From positions 5,410,001 to 5,474,000 of the forward strand of contig NZ_CP085173.1 of NCBI RefSeq assembly GCF_020616555.1: 64,000 nt of DNA, read 5' to 3'. This document shows, in pieces, positions 56,669 through 64,000 of this stretch (within the stretch, counting starts at the first letter, position 1; each line of letters starts with the position of its first letter). The position numbers were made by a program, and so were the translations under genes. The stretch is from Streptomyces longhuiensis. Its GTDB lineage: Bacteria; Actinomycetota; Actinomycetes; Streptomycetales; Streptomycetaceae. The notes beneath the pieces are model-generated. The model ran no database searches and was not told the DNA's origin. It saw nothing but the letters and a program-made list of their open reading frames with translations.

Positions 56669-58417
56669 GTGCGCCACCATCCGCCTACGGTCGCACGGGT
56701 GATGACCAGCAGGCCGGAAACCCCCACGCAGACCACCGGCGCACACCGGGCGCACCGCGACGGGCCCGGGCGACCTGCGCCGCGGGCCGTACCCGCGCGC
56801 CCGACATCGCGCTACGAGCCTTACCTGGACGGCCTGTTCACGTACTGCCTGTCCGTCCTGTGCGATCACGACGACGCCGTCGCGGCGCTGGGCAATGCCC
56901 TGGCGCTCGCCGAACGCCGCGGCTCCCGCGGCCCCGAAACCGAGAGCGACCGTAAGGCGTGGCTGTACGCGCTCGCGCGCTGGTCGTGCCTGCGGGCGCT
57001 GGCGGAGGCGAAGCGTCGCAGACAGGGGACGCACTCGGGCCGCGCCCACCCCGAAGCCCCGCACGCCGAAGAGGCCCCTTCCGAGGAGATCCAGGCGCAG
57101 CGCCGCCGAGAGCTCGCGCTCCTGGCCTGGCCGGAGGCCGCCGGCACGACGCCCGAGCAGCGCGAGGCGCTGGAGCTGGCCGTACGGCATCAGCTGTCGC
57201 CCCGAGAAGTCGCCGCCGCACTGGGTACGGACCCGGGGCTCACCCGGGAACTGCTCGCCTCCGCCGCCTGCGAGGTGGAACGCACCCGCGCCGCTCTCGC
57301 CGTGGTGGAGACGGGCACCTGCCCGAGCGTCGCCCGCCTCACCGGAGACAACCAGCTGCTGCTGAGCTCCGCCCTGCGCCGCGAACTGGTCCGGCACGTC
57401 GACGACTGCCCCCGCTGCCGCCGCACCGCCGAGCGCGCCGCCCCCGGCGCCTGGCCCGGCACGGCGGTCACCCCGGCCGCCCTGCCCCTCGCGACGGCCC
57501 CGCGCGCGGCCCTGCACCGGGCGATGGCCCACGCCGACCGCCCCCAGCGAGGCGAGGCCCCCCGCTTCGACCGGCGTGGCTTCCCGATGGACCCCAAGGA
57601 CAGGGCGGCCCGCCGGGACCGGCTACGCGCGCGTGCCGTCACGACGACGGTCGTCGCCACCGTCGTGGCCGCCCCGGTGCTGGCGCTGTGGGCGGCGTAC
57701 CGGGGGGCGCCGCAGACGGGCGAGGGTCAGGACGGGCGCTCGATCAGCGCGAGCGAGGCCGGCGACCCGGGCGGGCTCGACGGCAACCGCGCGGACGGCG
57801 CCTACGAGAACGCGGGCAACGCGCGCACGACCCCCGACCCGCGTTTCACCGCGGGCAGCCGCTCCCCGGACGTCTCCGTGGAGGTCATCAGCCCCGGCGG
57901 GCCCTCGCGCTCCGGCCCGGGCCGGCTCACCGTGGAGGCGCAGCCGAGCGGCTCCGCGACCCTCATCACGCTGACGGCGTCCGGGAGTTCACCGGTCCAC
58001 TGGTCCGCACACACCGGAGCGAGCTGGCTGTACCTGACGAGCACGTCGGGAACCCTGCGGCCCGGAGAGTCGTTCACGATCCGGGTGTACGTCGATCACG
58101 ACCGGGAGCCCGCCGGTCACTGGTCGGCGCGCATCGGCATCGACCCCTCAGGGGCAGTCATCTCAATGGAGGGACACGGGAGTTCGGGACCCTCGCAGCC
58201 CGGCACCTCGGACCCGGGCCCCGACCCGTCGAACACGGGAAACCCGGGCCCCCGCCCGTCCGACCCCACGCCGTCCGACCCGGGCCCGTCCGACCCGGAC
58301 CCCACCCCGTCCGGCCAGAGCCCCACGCCGTCCGATCCGTCACCGAGCCCGTCGGCCCCCACGGACTCGTCACCGCCGCCGGGTGACGGCGGCGGCGCGA
58401 GCCCGAGCGGCGGCTAG
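56669..58417 (+). CDS. Sigma-like/zinc-finger/BACON-domain membrane protein
   Basis: This 582-residue protein has an unusual order of parts. Residues about 46-115 resemble ECF sigma region 2 (YLDGLFTYCLSVLCDHDDAVAALGNALALAERRG, then RKAWLYALARWSCLRALAEAKRR). Residues about 150-215 resemble region 4 (EQREALELAVRHQLSPREVAAALGTDPGLTRELL). HVDDCPRC near 250 matches an anti-sigma-type zinc finger. One membrane helix (about 325-345) leads outside to a BACON-like beta domain (GSSPVHWSAHTGASWLYLTSTSGTLRPGES) and a Pro/Ser tail. GTG 56669 follows GGGGGAGG; ATG 56702 is an alternative. Confidence 0.78.
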   Translation: MRHHPPTVARVMTSRPETPTQTTGAHRAHRDGPGRPAPRAVPARPTSRYEPYLDGLFTYCLSVLCDHDDAVAALGNALALAERRGSRGPETESDRKAWLYALARWSCLRALAEAKRRRQGTHSGRAHPEAPHAEEAPSEEIQAQRRRELALLAWPEAAGTTPEQREALELAVRHQLSPREVAAALGTDPGLTRELLASAACEVERTRAALAVVETGTCPSVARLTGDNQLLLSSALRRELVRHVDDCPRCRRTAERAAPGAWPGTAVTPAALPLATAPRAALHRAMAHADRPQRGEAPRFDRRGFPMDPKDRAARRDRLRARAVTTTVVATVVAAPVLALWAAYRGAPQTGEGQDGRSISASEAGDPGGLDGNRADGAYENAGNARTTPDPRFTAGSRSPDVSVEVISPGGPSRSGPGRLTVEAQPSGSATLITLTASGSSPVHWSAHTGASWLYLTSTSGTLRPGESFTIRVYVDHDREPAGHWSARIGIDPSGAVISMEGHGSSGPSQPGTSDPGPDPSNTGNPGPRPSDPTPSDPGPSDPDPTPSGQSPTPSDPSPSPSAPTDSSPPPGDGGGASPSGG

Positions 58418-58449
58418 CGCGGGCCGGTGGGAGCCGGCGGGGGCAGGTC

Positions 58450-59379
58450 TCAGGAAGCGGTGGTGGGATCCGCCGGATGCGGCGCGAGCAGCGGCAGCTG
58501 GGAGGCCAGGCGCTCCTCGCACAGCTCGGCGAGACGGTCGTAGCCCTCCTTGCCCATGAGCTCGGTCAGCTCGGGCCGGTAGGAGACGTACACCGGGTCG
58601 CCCGCCCCGTGGGCCGACGTCGCCGAGGTGCACCACCAGTGCAGATCGTGGCCGCCCGAACCCCAGCCGCGGCGGTCGTACTCACCGATGGACACCTGGA
58701 GCACGCGAGTGTCGTCGGGCCGGTCGATCCACTCGTAGGTCCGGCGGACCGGCAGCTGCCAGCACACGTCCGGCTTGGTCTCCAGGGGCTCGCGGCCCTC
58801 CTTGATCGCCAGGATGTGCAGCGAGCAGCCCGCGCCGCCCTTGAATCCGGGCCGGTTCTGGAAGATGCACGAGCCCTTGTACGGGCGGGTCTGGCGCTCG
58901 CCGTCCTCGTCCTCGGAGACCCAGCCCGTCTGCGTACCGACATCGTGGTGCTGCCAGATGTCGGGCGTGAGCCGCGCCACGAACCCGGCCACGCGCTTCT
59001 CGTCGTCCTCGTCGGAGAAGTGGGCGCCGAGCGTGCAGCAGCCGTCGTCCGCGCGGCCCGCCTGGATGCCCTGGCAGCCGCTCCCGAAGATGCAGCTCCA
59101 GCGCGAGGTCAGCCACGTCAGGTCGCAGCGGAAGATCTGCTCGTCGTCCGCGGGGTCGGGGAACTCGACCCAGGCGCGGGCGAAGTCCAGACCCTTCTCG
59201 TCAGGGGCGGAACCTTTCGGCGATGACACCTTCGGCGATGAACCCTTCGTACCGGACTGCTTCGTCCCTGATTCCTTGGACTTCGGCGCCTTCGACGGCT
59301 TAGTGGCCGACTTGGCTTCCTTGTCGCTCTTACCGCGCTTGTCGCTCTTGTCGGCGTTGGCCTTTTTCGTCTTTGGCAC
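58450..59379 (-). CDS. Conserved Cys-rich protein with Lys-rich N-terminal tail
   Basis: The first 60 residues are a Lys/Ser-rich disordered tail with short repeats ([11 protein letters not shown]). The remaining 250 residues are a conserved globular domain rich in cysteine and tryptophan: [90 protein letters not shown]. The spacing of about ten cysteines suggests a metal or iron-sulfur centre, somewhat like YkgJ/DUF3109 proteins, but I cannot assign a family firmly. GTG 59379 is the start. It is divergent from the Ppx gene. Confidence 0.72.
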   Translation of the reverse strand: MPKTKKANADKSDKRGKSDKEAKSATKPSKAPKSKESGTKQSGTKGSSPKVSSPKGSAPDEKGLDFARAWVEFPDPADDEQIFRCDLTWLTSRWSCIFGSGCQGIQAGRADDGCCTLGAHFSDEDDEKRVAGFVARLTPDIWQHHDVGTQTGWVSEDEDGERQTRPYKGSCIFQNRPGFKGGAGCSLHILAIKEGREPLETKPDVCWQLPVRRTYEWIDRPDDTRVLQVSIGEYDRRGWGSGGHDLHWWCTSATSAHGAGDPVYVSYRPELTELMGKEGYDRLAELCEERLASQLPLLAPHPADPTTAS

Positions 59380-59437
59380 GGTTCCAGGGTAAGCGCGCTG
59401 CGGTGCCCTCGGGGACTGACGTCCGCGCCACGCGCAG

Positions 59438-59443
59438 TAGCGT
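59438..59443 (+). promoter_or_regulatory. -10 hexamer TAGCGT
   Basis: TAGCGT lies seven bases before ATG 59451, which supports that start over the longer frame from 59373. Confidence 0.55.
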
Positions 59444-59450
59444 TCCGTAT

Positions 59451-60383
59451 ATGAGACTCGGTGTCCTCGACGTGGGTTCGAACACGGTGCACTTGCTTGT
59501 GGTGGACGCGCACCCGGGCGCGCGCCCGCTGCCCGCGCACTCGCACAAGGCGGAGCTGCGGCTCGCGCAACTCCTCGACGACCGCGGCGCCATCAGCCCC
59601 GACGGCGTGGCCCGGCTGACCGCCACCGTGCGGGACGCCCTGGAGGCGGCCGAGGACAAGGGCGTCGAGGACCTCGTGCCCTTCGCCACCTCGGCCGTAC
59701 GCGAGGCCAGCAACGCGGACGAGGTACTCGCCCGGGTCAAGGAGGACACCGGCGTCGAGCTGCGCGTCCTCACCGGCGAGGAGGAGGCCCGGCTCACCTT
59801 CCTCGCGGCCCGTCGCTGGTTCGGCTGGTCGGCCGGGAAGCTGCTCGTCCTGGACATCGGCGGCGGCTCCCTCGAGATCGCGTACGGCATCGACGAGGAG
59901 CCCGACGCCGCGGTGTCGCTGCCGCTCGGTGCGGGCCGTCTGACGGCGGGCTGGCTGCCGAGCGACCCGCCGGACCCTGCGGACATCAAGGCGCTGCGCA
60001 GGCACGTACGGGCGCAGATCGCACGCTCGGTCGGCGAGTTCACGCGCTTCGGCAAGCCCGATCACGTCGTGGCCACGTCCAAGACGTTCAAGCAGCTCGC
60101 ACGCCTGGCCGGAGCGGCCCGCTCCACCGAGGGGCTGTACGTCCAGCGGGAGCTGAAGCGCAAGTCCCTGGAGGACTGGGTGCCGCGCCTGGCCGCGATG
60201 ACGGAGGCGGAGCTCGCCGAGCTCCCCGGGGTCTCGGAGGGCCGCGCGGGCCAGCTGCTCGCGGGCGCGCTGGTGGCCGAGGGGGCCATGGACCTGTTCG
60301 GGGTGGAGACCCTGGAGGTCTGCCCCTGGGCACTCCGGGAGGGCGTGATCCTCAGGCGGCTCGACCACATGCCGGGGGTCTGA
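59451..60383 (+). CDS. Ppx/GppA-family phosphatase
   Basis: This ASKHA-fold exopolyphosphatase/guanosine pentaphosphate phosphatase homologue begins [20 protein letters not shown], with [13 protein letters not shown] and the phosphate-binding [16 protein letters not shown]. At 310 residues it is the short actinobacterial form without the C-terminal HD-like domain of E. coli Ppx. It may act on polyphosphate or pppGpp; actinobacterial short forms differ in preference, so the substrate is open. Confidence 0.9.
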   Translation: MRLGVLDVGSNTVHLLVVDAHPGARPLPAHSHKAELRLAQLLDDRGAISPDGVARLTATVRDALEAAEDKGVEDLVPFATSAVREASNADEVLARVKEDTGVELRVLTGEEEARLTFLAARRWFGWSAGKLLVLDIGGGSLEIAYGIDEEPDAAVSLPLGAGRLTAGWLPSDPPDPADIKALRRHVRAQIARSVGEFTRFGKPDHVVATSKTFKQLARLAGAARSTEGLYVQRELKRKSLEDWVPRLAAMTEAELAELPGVSEGRAGQLLAGALVAEGAMDLFGVETLEVCPWALREGVILRRLDHMPGV

Positions 60384-60569
60384 GGGCGCATGGCGTCGCC
60401 GGAGGCCGGGGCGCGGTCACCGGCACCGGGCGGGGACGGCTCCGGTCACCGCCCGGGTCCGCCCGCTCGGGTCTGCCGTCAGGGCCCGCCCGTCGGACCG
60501 CCGCCGTACTGAGGCGCACCCCACAGCACCCGCGGGCCGACCACCTCCCCGGGCCTCAGCCGGGGCCCG

Positions 60570-60575
60570 TACTCT
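60570..60575 (+). promoter_or_regulatory. -10 hexamer TACTCT
   Basis: TACTCT lies six bases before GTG 60582, leaderless pattern. Confidence 0.5.
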
Positions 60576-60581
60576 GTCTCC

Positions 60582-61406
60582 GTGGCAGAACCAGTGGTGC
60601 GCATCCCGGATGCGAAGGTCGCCCTGTCGACGGCCTCGGTCTATCCGGAGTCGACGGCGACGGCCTTCGAGATCGCGGCACGCCTGGGCTACGACGGCGT
60701 CGAGGTCATGGTCTGGACCGACCCCGTCAGCCAGGACATCGAGGCCCTGCGTCGGCTCTCCGACTACCACCAGGTCCCGATCCTCGCCGTGCACGCGCCC
60801 TGTCTGCTGATCACGCAGCGCGTCTGGTCCACGGACCCGTGGACCAAGCTCCAGCGCGCGAAGTCGGCGGCCGAGAAGCTGGGCGCGTCCACGGTCGTCG
60901 TCCACCCGCCCTTCCGCTGGCAGCGCCAGTACGCGCGCGACTTCGTCGACGGCATCTGGCGCATGGCCGACGAGACGGACGTCCGCTTCGCTGTCGAGAA
61001 CATGTACCCCTGGCGCTACCGCGACCGCGAGATGCTCGCGTACGCCCCCGACTGGGACGTCACCAAGCACGACTACCGGCACTTCACGATCGACCTCAGC
61101 CACACCGCCACGGCCCGCACCGACGCGATGTCGATGATCGACCGCATGGGCGACCGCCTCGGCCACGTCCATCTCGCGGACGGCAGGGGATCGGCGAAGG
61201 ACGAGCACCTGGTCCCCGGCCGCGGCACGCAGCCCTGCGCCGAGCTCCTGGAGCGCCTCGCCCTGACCGGCTTCGACGGGCACGTCGTGATCGAGGTCAA
61301 CACCCGCCGCGCCATGTCCAGCGCCGAACGTGAGGCCGACCTCGCCGAGGCCCTCGCCTTCACCCGTCTGCACCTCGCGTCGGCGGTCCGGGTCCCCCGC
61401 TCATGA
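60582..61406 (+). CDS. Sugar phosphate isomerase/epimerase-like TIM-barrel protein
   Basis: This is a 274-residue AP-endonuclease-2/xylose-isomerase-like TIM barrel. The metal-site segments are recognisable: [48 protein letters not shown] (metal histidine) and VVIEVNT (metal glutamate). The true substrate of such stand-alone members is usually unknown. It overlaps the TetR gene by four bases (ATGA), so the regulator may respond to the same compound. A GTG start with the leaderless arrangement supports the N-terminus [15 protein letters not shown]. Confidence 0.85.
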   Translation: MAEPVVRIPDAKVALSTASVYPESTATAFEIAARLGYDGVEVMVWTDPVSQDIEALRRLSDYHQVPILAVHAPCLLITQRVWSTDPWTKLQRAKSAAEKLGASTVVVHPPFRWQRQYARDFVDGIWRMADETDVRFAVENMYPWRYRDREMLAYAPDWDVTKHDYRHFTIDLSHTATARTDAMSMIDRMGDRLGHVHLADGRGSAKDEHLVPGRGTQPCAELLERLALTGFDGHVVIEVNTRRAMSSAEREADLAEALAFTRLHLASAVRVPRS

Positions 61407-62035
61407 CCGACCCGGACGTCCCGCCCGTACGCCGCAGGGGGCGGCCCTCCCGTACGCAGACGGAGGCGGCGGGCCCCGCGACCCGCGACCGCATCCTGGA
61501 GGCCGCTCGCGCGGAGTTTTCCGAGCGCGGCTACGAGAAGACGTCGGTACGCGGCATCGCCAAGGCGGCGGGCGTGGACGCGGCGCTGGTGCACCACTAC
61601 TTCGGTACGAAGGAGCAGGTGTTCGAGGCGTCCATCGAGGTCGCCTTCGCCCCCGCCCTGGACGCGCCGGCCGCGATCGAGGACGGCCCGCTGGACGGCG
61701 TCGGCGAGCGCCTCACCCGCTTCATCTTCTCCGTGTGGGAGAACCCGGCGACGCGCGCCCCGCTTCTCGCGATCGTCCGCTCGGCCGTGAACAACGAGAC
61801 CGCGGCGGCCGTCTTCCGGCGCCTGGTCGCCGTACAGCTGCTGCGGAAGATCGCCCGGCAGCTGGACCTGCCGCCCGAGGAGGCCGAGCTCAGGGCGGAG
61901 CTGGCGGCGGCGCAGCTCGTGGGGATCGCGATGCTGCGTTACGTGATCAAGGTGGAACCGCTGGCGTCGGCGGACATGGAGCGGATCGTCGAGCGGGTGG
62001 CACCGGTGGTGCAAGGACATCTGACGGGGGAGTGA
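61403..62035 (+). CDS. TetR-family transcriptional regulator
   Basis: The HTH domain is [50 protein letters not shown], followed by an all-helical ligand domain of the TetR_C type. The protein has 210 residues. It is translationally coupled to the TIM-barrel gene and located just before ilvD, whose promoter carries a perfect palindrome (62182-62200). Whether it controls ilvD, its own operon or other genes cannot be decided from sequence alone. Confidence 0.9.
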   Translation: MTDPDVPPVRRRGRPSRTQTEAAGPATRDRILEAARAEFSERGYEKTSVRGIAKAAGVDAALVHHYFGTKEQVFEASIEVAFAPALDAPAAIEDGPLDGVGERLTRFIFSVWENPATRAPLLAIVRSAVNNETAAAVFRRLVAVQLLRKIARQLDLPPEEAELRAELAAAQLVGIAMLRYVIKVEPLASADMERIVERVAPVVQGHLTGE

Positions 62036-62181
62036 CGAGCCCCTGCGGGCACGTGCTGTGCGCTCGGAGTAGGCGGACGGGCTGACGGAGCCGGGCGGGC
62101 GCCCGGACGGGACACGGGGCCGGGGTGCCCGGACGGGACGCCACCGTCGGAGGCACGCAGGGCGAGACGCGCGTCCCGTAT

Positions 62182-62231
62182 TCCGGACACCCTGTCCGGA
62201 TCTTGGATCGGCGGCGTACGCTCGATAGCAG
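62182..62231 (+). promoter_or_regulatory. ilvD promoter with palindromic operator
   Basis: TCCGGACA-CCC-TGTCCGGA (62182-62200) is a perfect palindrome. It abuts a promoter formed by TTGGAT (62203-62208), a 17-base spacer, and TAGCAG (62226-62231). A GGGCCC/GGGCCC hairpin lies in the leader before the AAGGAG ribosome site. Confidence 0.6.
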
Positions 62232-62282
62232 CCCTATCTGCCGCACGGGCCCCTGAAAGGGCCCTTGAAGGAGCGAGCGACG

Positions 62283-64000
62283 ATGCCCGAGCTGAGGTCC
62301 CGCACAGTCACCCACGGACGCAACATGGCGGGCGCACGCGCCCTTATGCGTGCCTCCGGGGTACCCGGTGCGGACATCGGCCGGAAGCCGATCATCGCCG
62401 TGGCCAACTCGTTCACCGAGTTCGTGCCCGGCCACACCCACCTCCAGCCGGTCGGCCGCATCGTCTCCGACGCGATCACGGCGGCGGGCGGCATCGCGCG
62501 CGAGTTCAACACGATCGCCGTCGACGACGGCATCGCGATGGGCCACGGCGGCATGCTCTACTCGCTCCCCTCCCGCGACCTGATCGCGGACAGCGTCGAG
62601 TACATGGTCGAGGCGCACTGCGCCGACGCCCTGATCTGCATCTCGAACTGCGACAAGATCACGCCCGGCATGCTGATGGCGGCCCTGCGCCTGAACATCC
62701 CGACGGTCTTCGTCTCCGGCGGCCCGATGGAGTCCGGCCGCGCCACCCTGGTCGACGGCACCGTCCGCACGCTCGACCTGGTCGACGCGATCTCCGATGC
62801 CGTGAACGACAAGATCTCGGACGAGGACATCCTCCGTATCGAGGAGAACGCCTGTCCGACCTGCGGCTCCTGTTCCGGCATGTTCACGGCCAACTCGATG
62901 AACTGCCTGACAGAGGCCATCGGCCTCTCCCTCCCCGGCAACGGCACGGTCCTCGCGACGCACACGGCCCGCAAGGCGCTGTACGAGAACGCGGCCCGCA
63001 CCGTCATGGACATCACGCGCCGGTACTACGAGGAGGACGACGAGTCGGTCCTGCCGCGTAACGTCGCCACCTTCGCCGCCTTCCAGAACGCCATGGCCCT
63101 CGACATCGCCATGGGCGGCTCCACCAACACGATCCTGCACCTGCTGGCCGCCGCGCAGGAGGCGGGCGTCGCCTTCGGTCTGGACGAGATCAACGAGGTC
63201 TCGCGCCGCGTGCCGTGCCTCTCCAAGGTCGCGCCGAACGTGGCGAAGGACCGCACGTACTACATGGAGGACGTGCACCGCGCCGGCGGCATCCCCGCCC
63301 TGCTGGGCGAGCTCCACCGCGCCGGCCTCCTGAACGAGGACGTCCACTCCGTCCACAGCCCGTCACTCTCCGACTGGATGAAGACGTGGGACGTGCGCGC
63401 GGGCTCCCCGTCCGCGGAGGCCGTCGAGATGTGGCACGCGGCCCCCGGCTGCGTCCGCTCGGCGGAGGCGTTCTCCCAGTCGGAGCGCTGGGAAGCCCTC
63501 GACATGGACGCCGAGAACGGCTGCATCCGGTCCGCCGAACACGCGTACTCGAAGGACGGCGGCCTCGCGGTCCTCAGGGGCAACCTGGCGGTCGACGGCT
63601 GTGTCGTGAAGACGGCGGGCGTCGACGAGTCGATCTGGACGTTCGAGGGTCCGGCGGTCGTCTGTGAATCGCAGGAGGAAGCCGTCGACAAGATCCTCAA
63701 GAAGGAGGTCACGCACGGCGACGTCGTGGTCATCCGCTACGAGGGTCCCAAGGGCGGCCCCGGCATGCAGGAGATGCTCTACCCGACGTCGTTCCTCAAG
63801 GGCCGCGGCCTCGGCAAGACCTGCGCCCTGGTCACGGACGGCCGCTTCTCCGGTGGCACGTCGGGCCTGTCGATCGGCCACGCCTCGCCCGAGGCGGCGT
63901 CCGGCGGCACGATCGCCCTCGTCCAGGACGGCGACCGCATCCGCATCGACATCCCGAACCGTTCGATCGAGCTCCTCGTCTCCGACGACGAGCTGGCCAC
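62283..64000 (+). CDS. ilvD: Dihydroxy-acid dehydratase, 3' end outside the window
   Basis: IlvD dehydrates 2,3-dihydroxy-isovalerate and -methylvalerate in valine, leucine and isoleucine synthesis, and uses an iron-sulfur cluster. Visible motifs are [12 protein letters not shown] (cluster cysteine), [22 protein letters not shown] (second cysteine site), [27 protein letters not shown] and [11 protein letters not shown]. About 572 codons are present; the family is about 560-620, so only a short C-terminal part is missing. The ATG follows AAGGAG at nine bases. Confidence 0.95.
   Translation, partial: MPELRSRTVTHGRNMAGARALMRASGVPGADIGRKPIIAVANSFTEFVPGHTHLQPVGRIVSDAITAAGGIAREFNTIAVDDGIAMGHGGMLYSLPSRDLIADSVEYMVEAHCADALICISNCDKITPGMLMAALRLNIPTVFVSGGPMESGRATLVDGTVRTLDLVDAISDAVNDKISDEDILRIEENACPTCGSCSGMFTANSMNCLTEAIGLSLPGNGTVLATHTARKALYENAARTVMDITRRYYEEDDESVLPRNVATFAAFQNAMALDIAMGGSTNTILHLLAAAQEAGVAFGLDEINEVSRRVPCLSKVAPNVAKDRTYYMEDVHRAGGIPALLGELHRAGLLNEDVHSVHSPSLSDWMKTWDVRAGSPSAEAVEMWHAAPGCVRSAEAFSQSERWEALDMDAENGCIRSAEHAYSKDGGLAVLRGNLAVDGCVVKTAGVDESIWTFEGPAVVCESQEEAVDKILKKEVTHGDVVVIRYEGPKGGPGMQEMLYPTSFLKGRGLGKTCALVTDGRFSGGTSGLSIGHASPEAASGGTIALVQDGDRIRIDIPNRSIELLVSDDELA

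Overview
The window is about 64 kb of very GC-rich actinobacterial chromosome. It is almost certainly Streptomyces, judging by codon bias, GTG starts, four-base ATGA/GTGA overlaps, and the presence of lsr2, disA, the sigE-cseABC operon, an Arg-type ClpC and short argA. It reads as conserved core chromosome. I see no prophage, integron, CRISPR array, intact insertion sequence, rRNA or tRNA. Accessory traces are a frameshifted NACHT-type NTPase remnant, a regulator broken by a tandem duplication, and several short repeats.

Layout. 1-6.9 kb: tilS (cut by the left edge), hpt and ftsH, then the folate genes folE (+) and folK, folB and folP (-), with a DUF3180 membrane protein and an NTF2-like protein. 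7.8-14.8 kb: an MprF-like lysyltransferase, a membrane-anchored esterase, and a four-gene quaternary-amine ABC uptake system (ATPase divergent from two permeases and a lipoprotein). 15-20.2 kb: a coiled-coil membrane protein, two bacterial-PH membrane proteins, and a stand-alone nuoD converging on a MidA/NDUFAF7-type methyltransferase. 20.3-25.1 kb: a NarL-type two-component pair, an ArsR-like regulator, a small protein and a threonine aldolase-like enzyme. 25.2-30.7 kb: a tightly overlapped cofactor operon DUF2520-panC-nadB-nadC-coaX (pantothenate/CoA and NAD). 30.8-36 kb: a sortase-type surface protein, small conserved proteins, a BlaI-like regulator, short argA, lsr2, and an uncharacterised lsr2 neighbour. 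36.2-44.5 kb: clpC with two ClgR-type sites upstream, the NACHT remnant, an M23 peptidase, a TetR/MFS efflux pair sharing an operator region, and a broken AraC regulator followed by a VOC protein. 44.5-48.1 kb: cseC-cseB-cseA-sigE, the envelope-stress operon, on the minus strand. 48.2-54.9 kb: mutY, a second NarL-type pair with an unusual kinase, a PAP2 phosphatase, a BsuPI-like surface protein, a 600-bp repeat-rich spacer, and disA. 55-64 kb: radA, a sigma-like/BACON fusion membrane protein, a Cys-rich protein, a Ppx/GppA phosphatase, a TIM-barrel isomerase, a TetR regulator, and ilvD (cut by the right edge).

Many stand-alone genes here share one start architecture: a TANNNT -10 hexamer six to eight bases before an ATG or GTG with no Shine-Dalgarno sequence. 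This predicts leaderless mRNAs and helped choose several starts. I found no clear, wholly new multi-gene system. The best leads are the MidA-NuoD pairing, the sigma-like/zinc-finger/BACON membrane protein, the histidine kinase with a C-terminal outside domain, the degraded NACHT gene, and the 38-bp duplication in the AraC gene.
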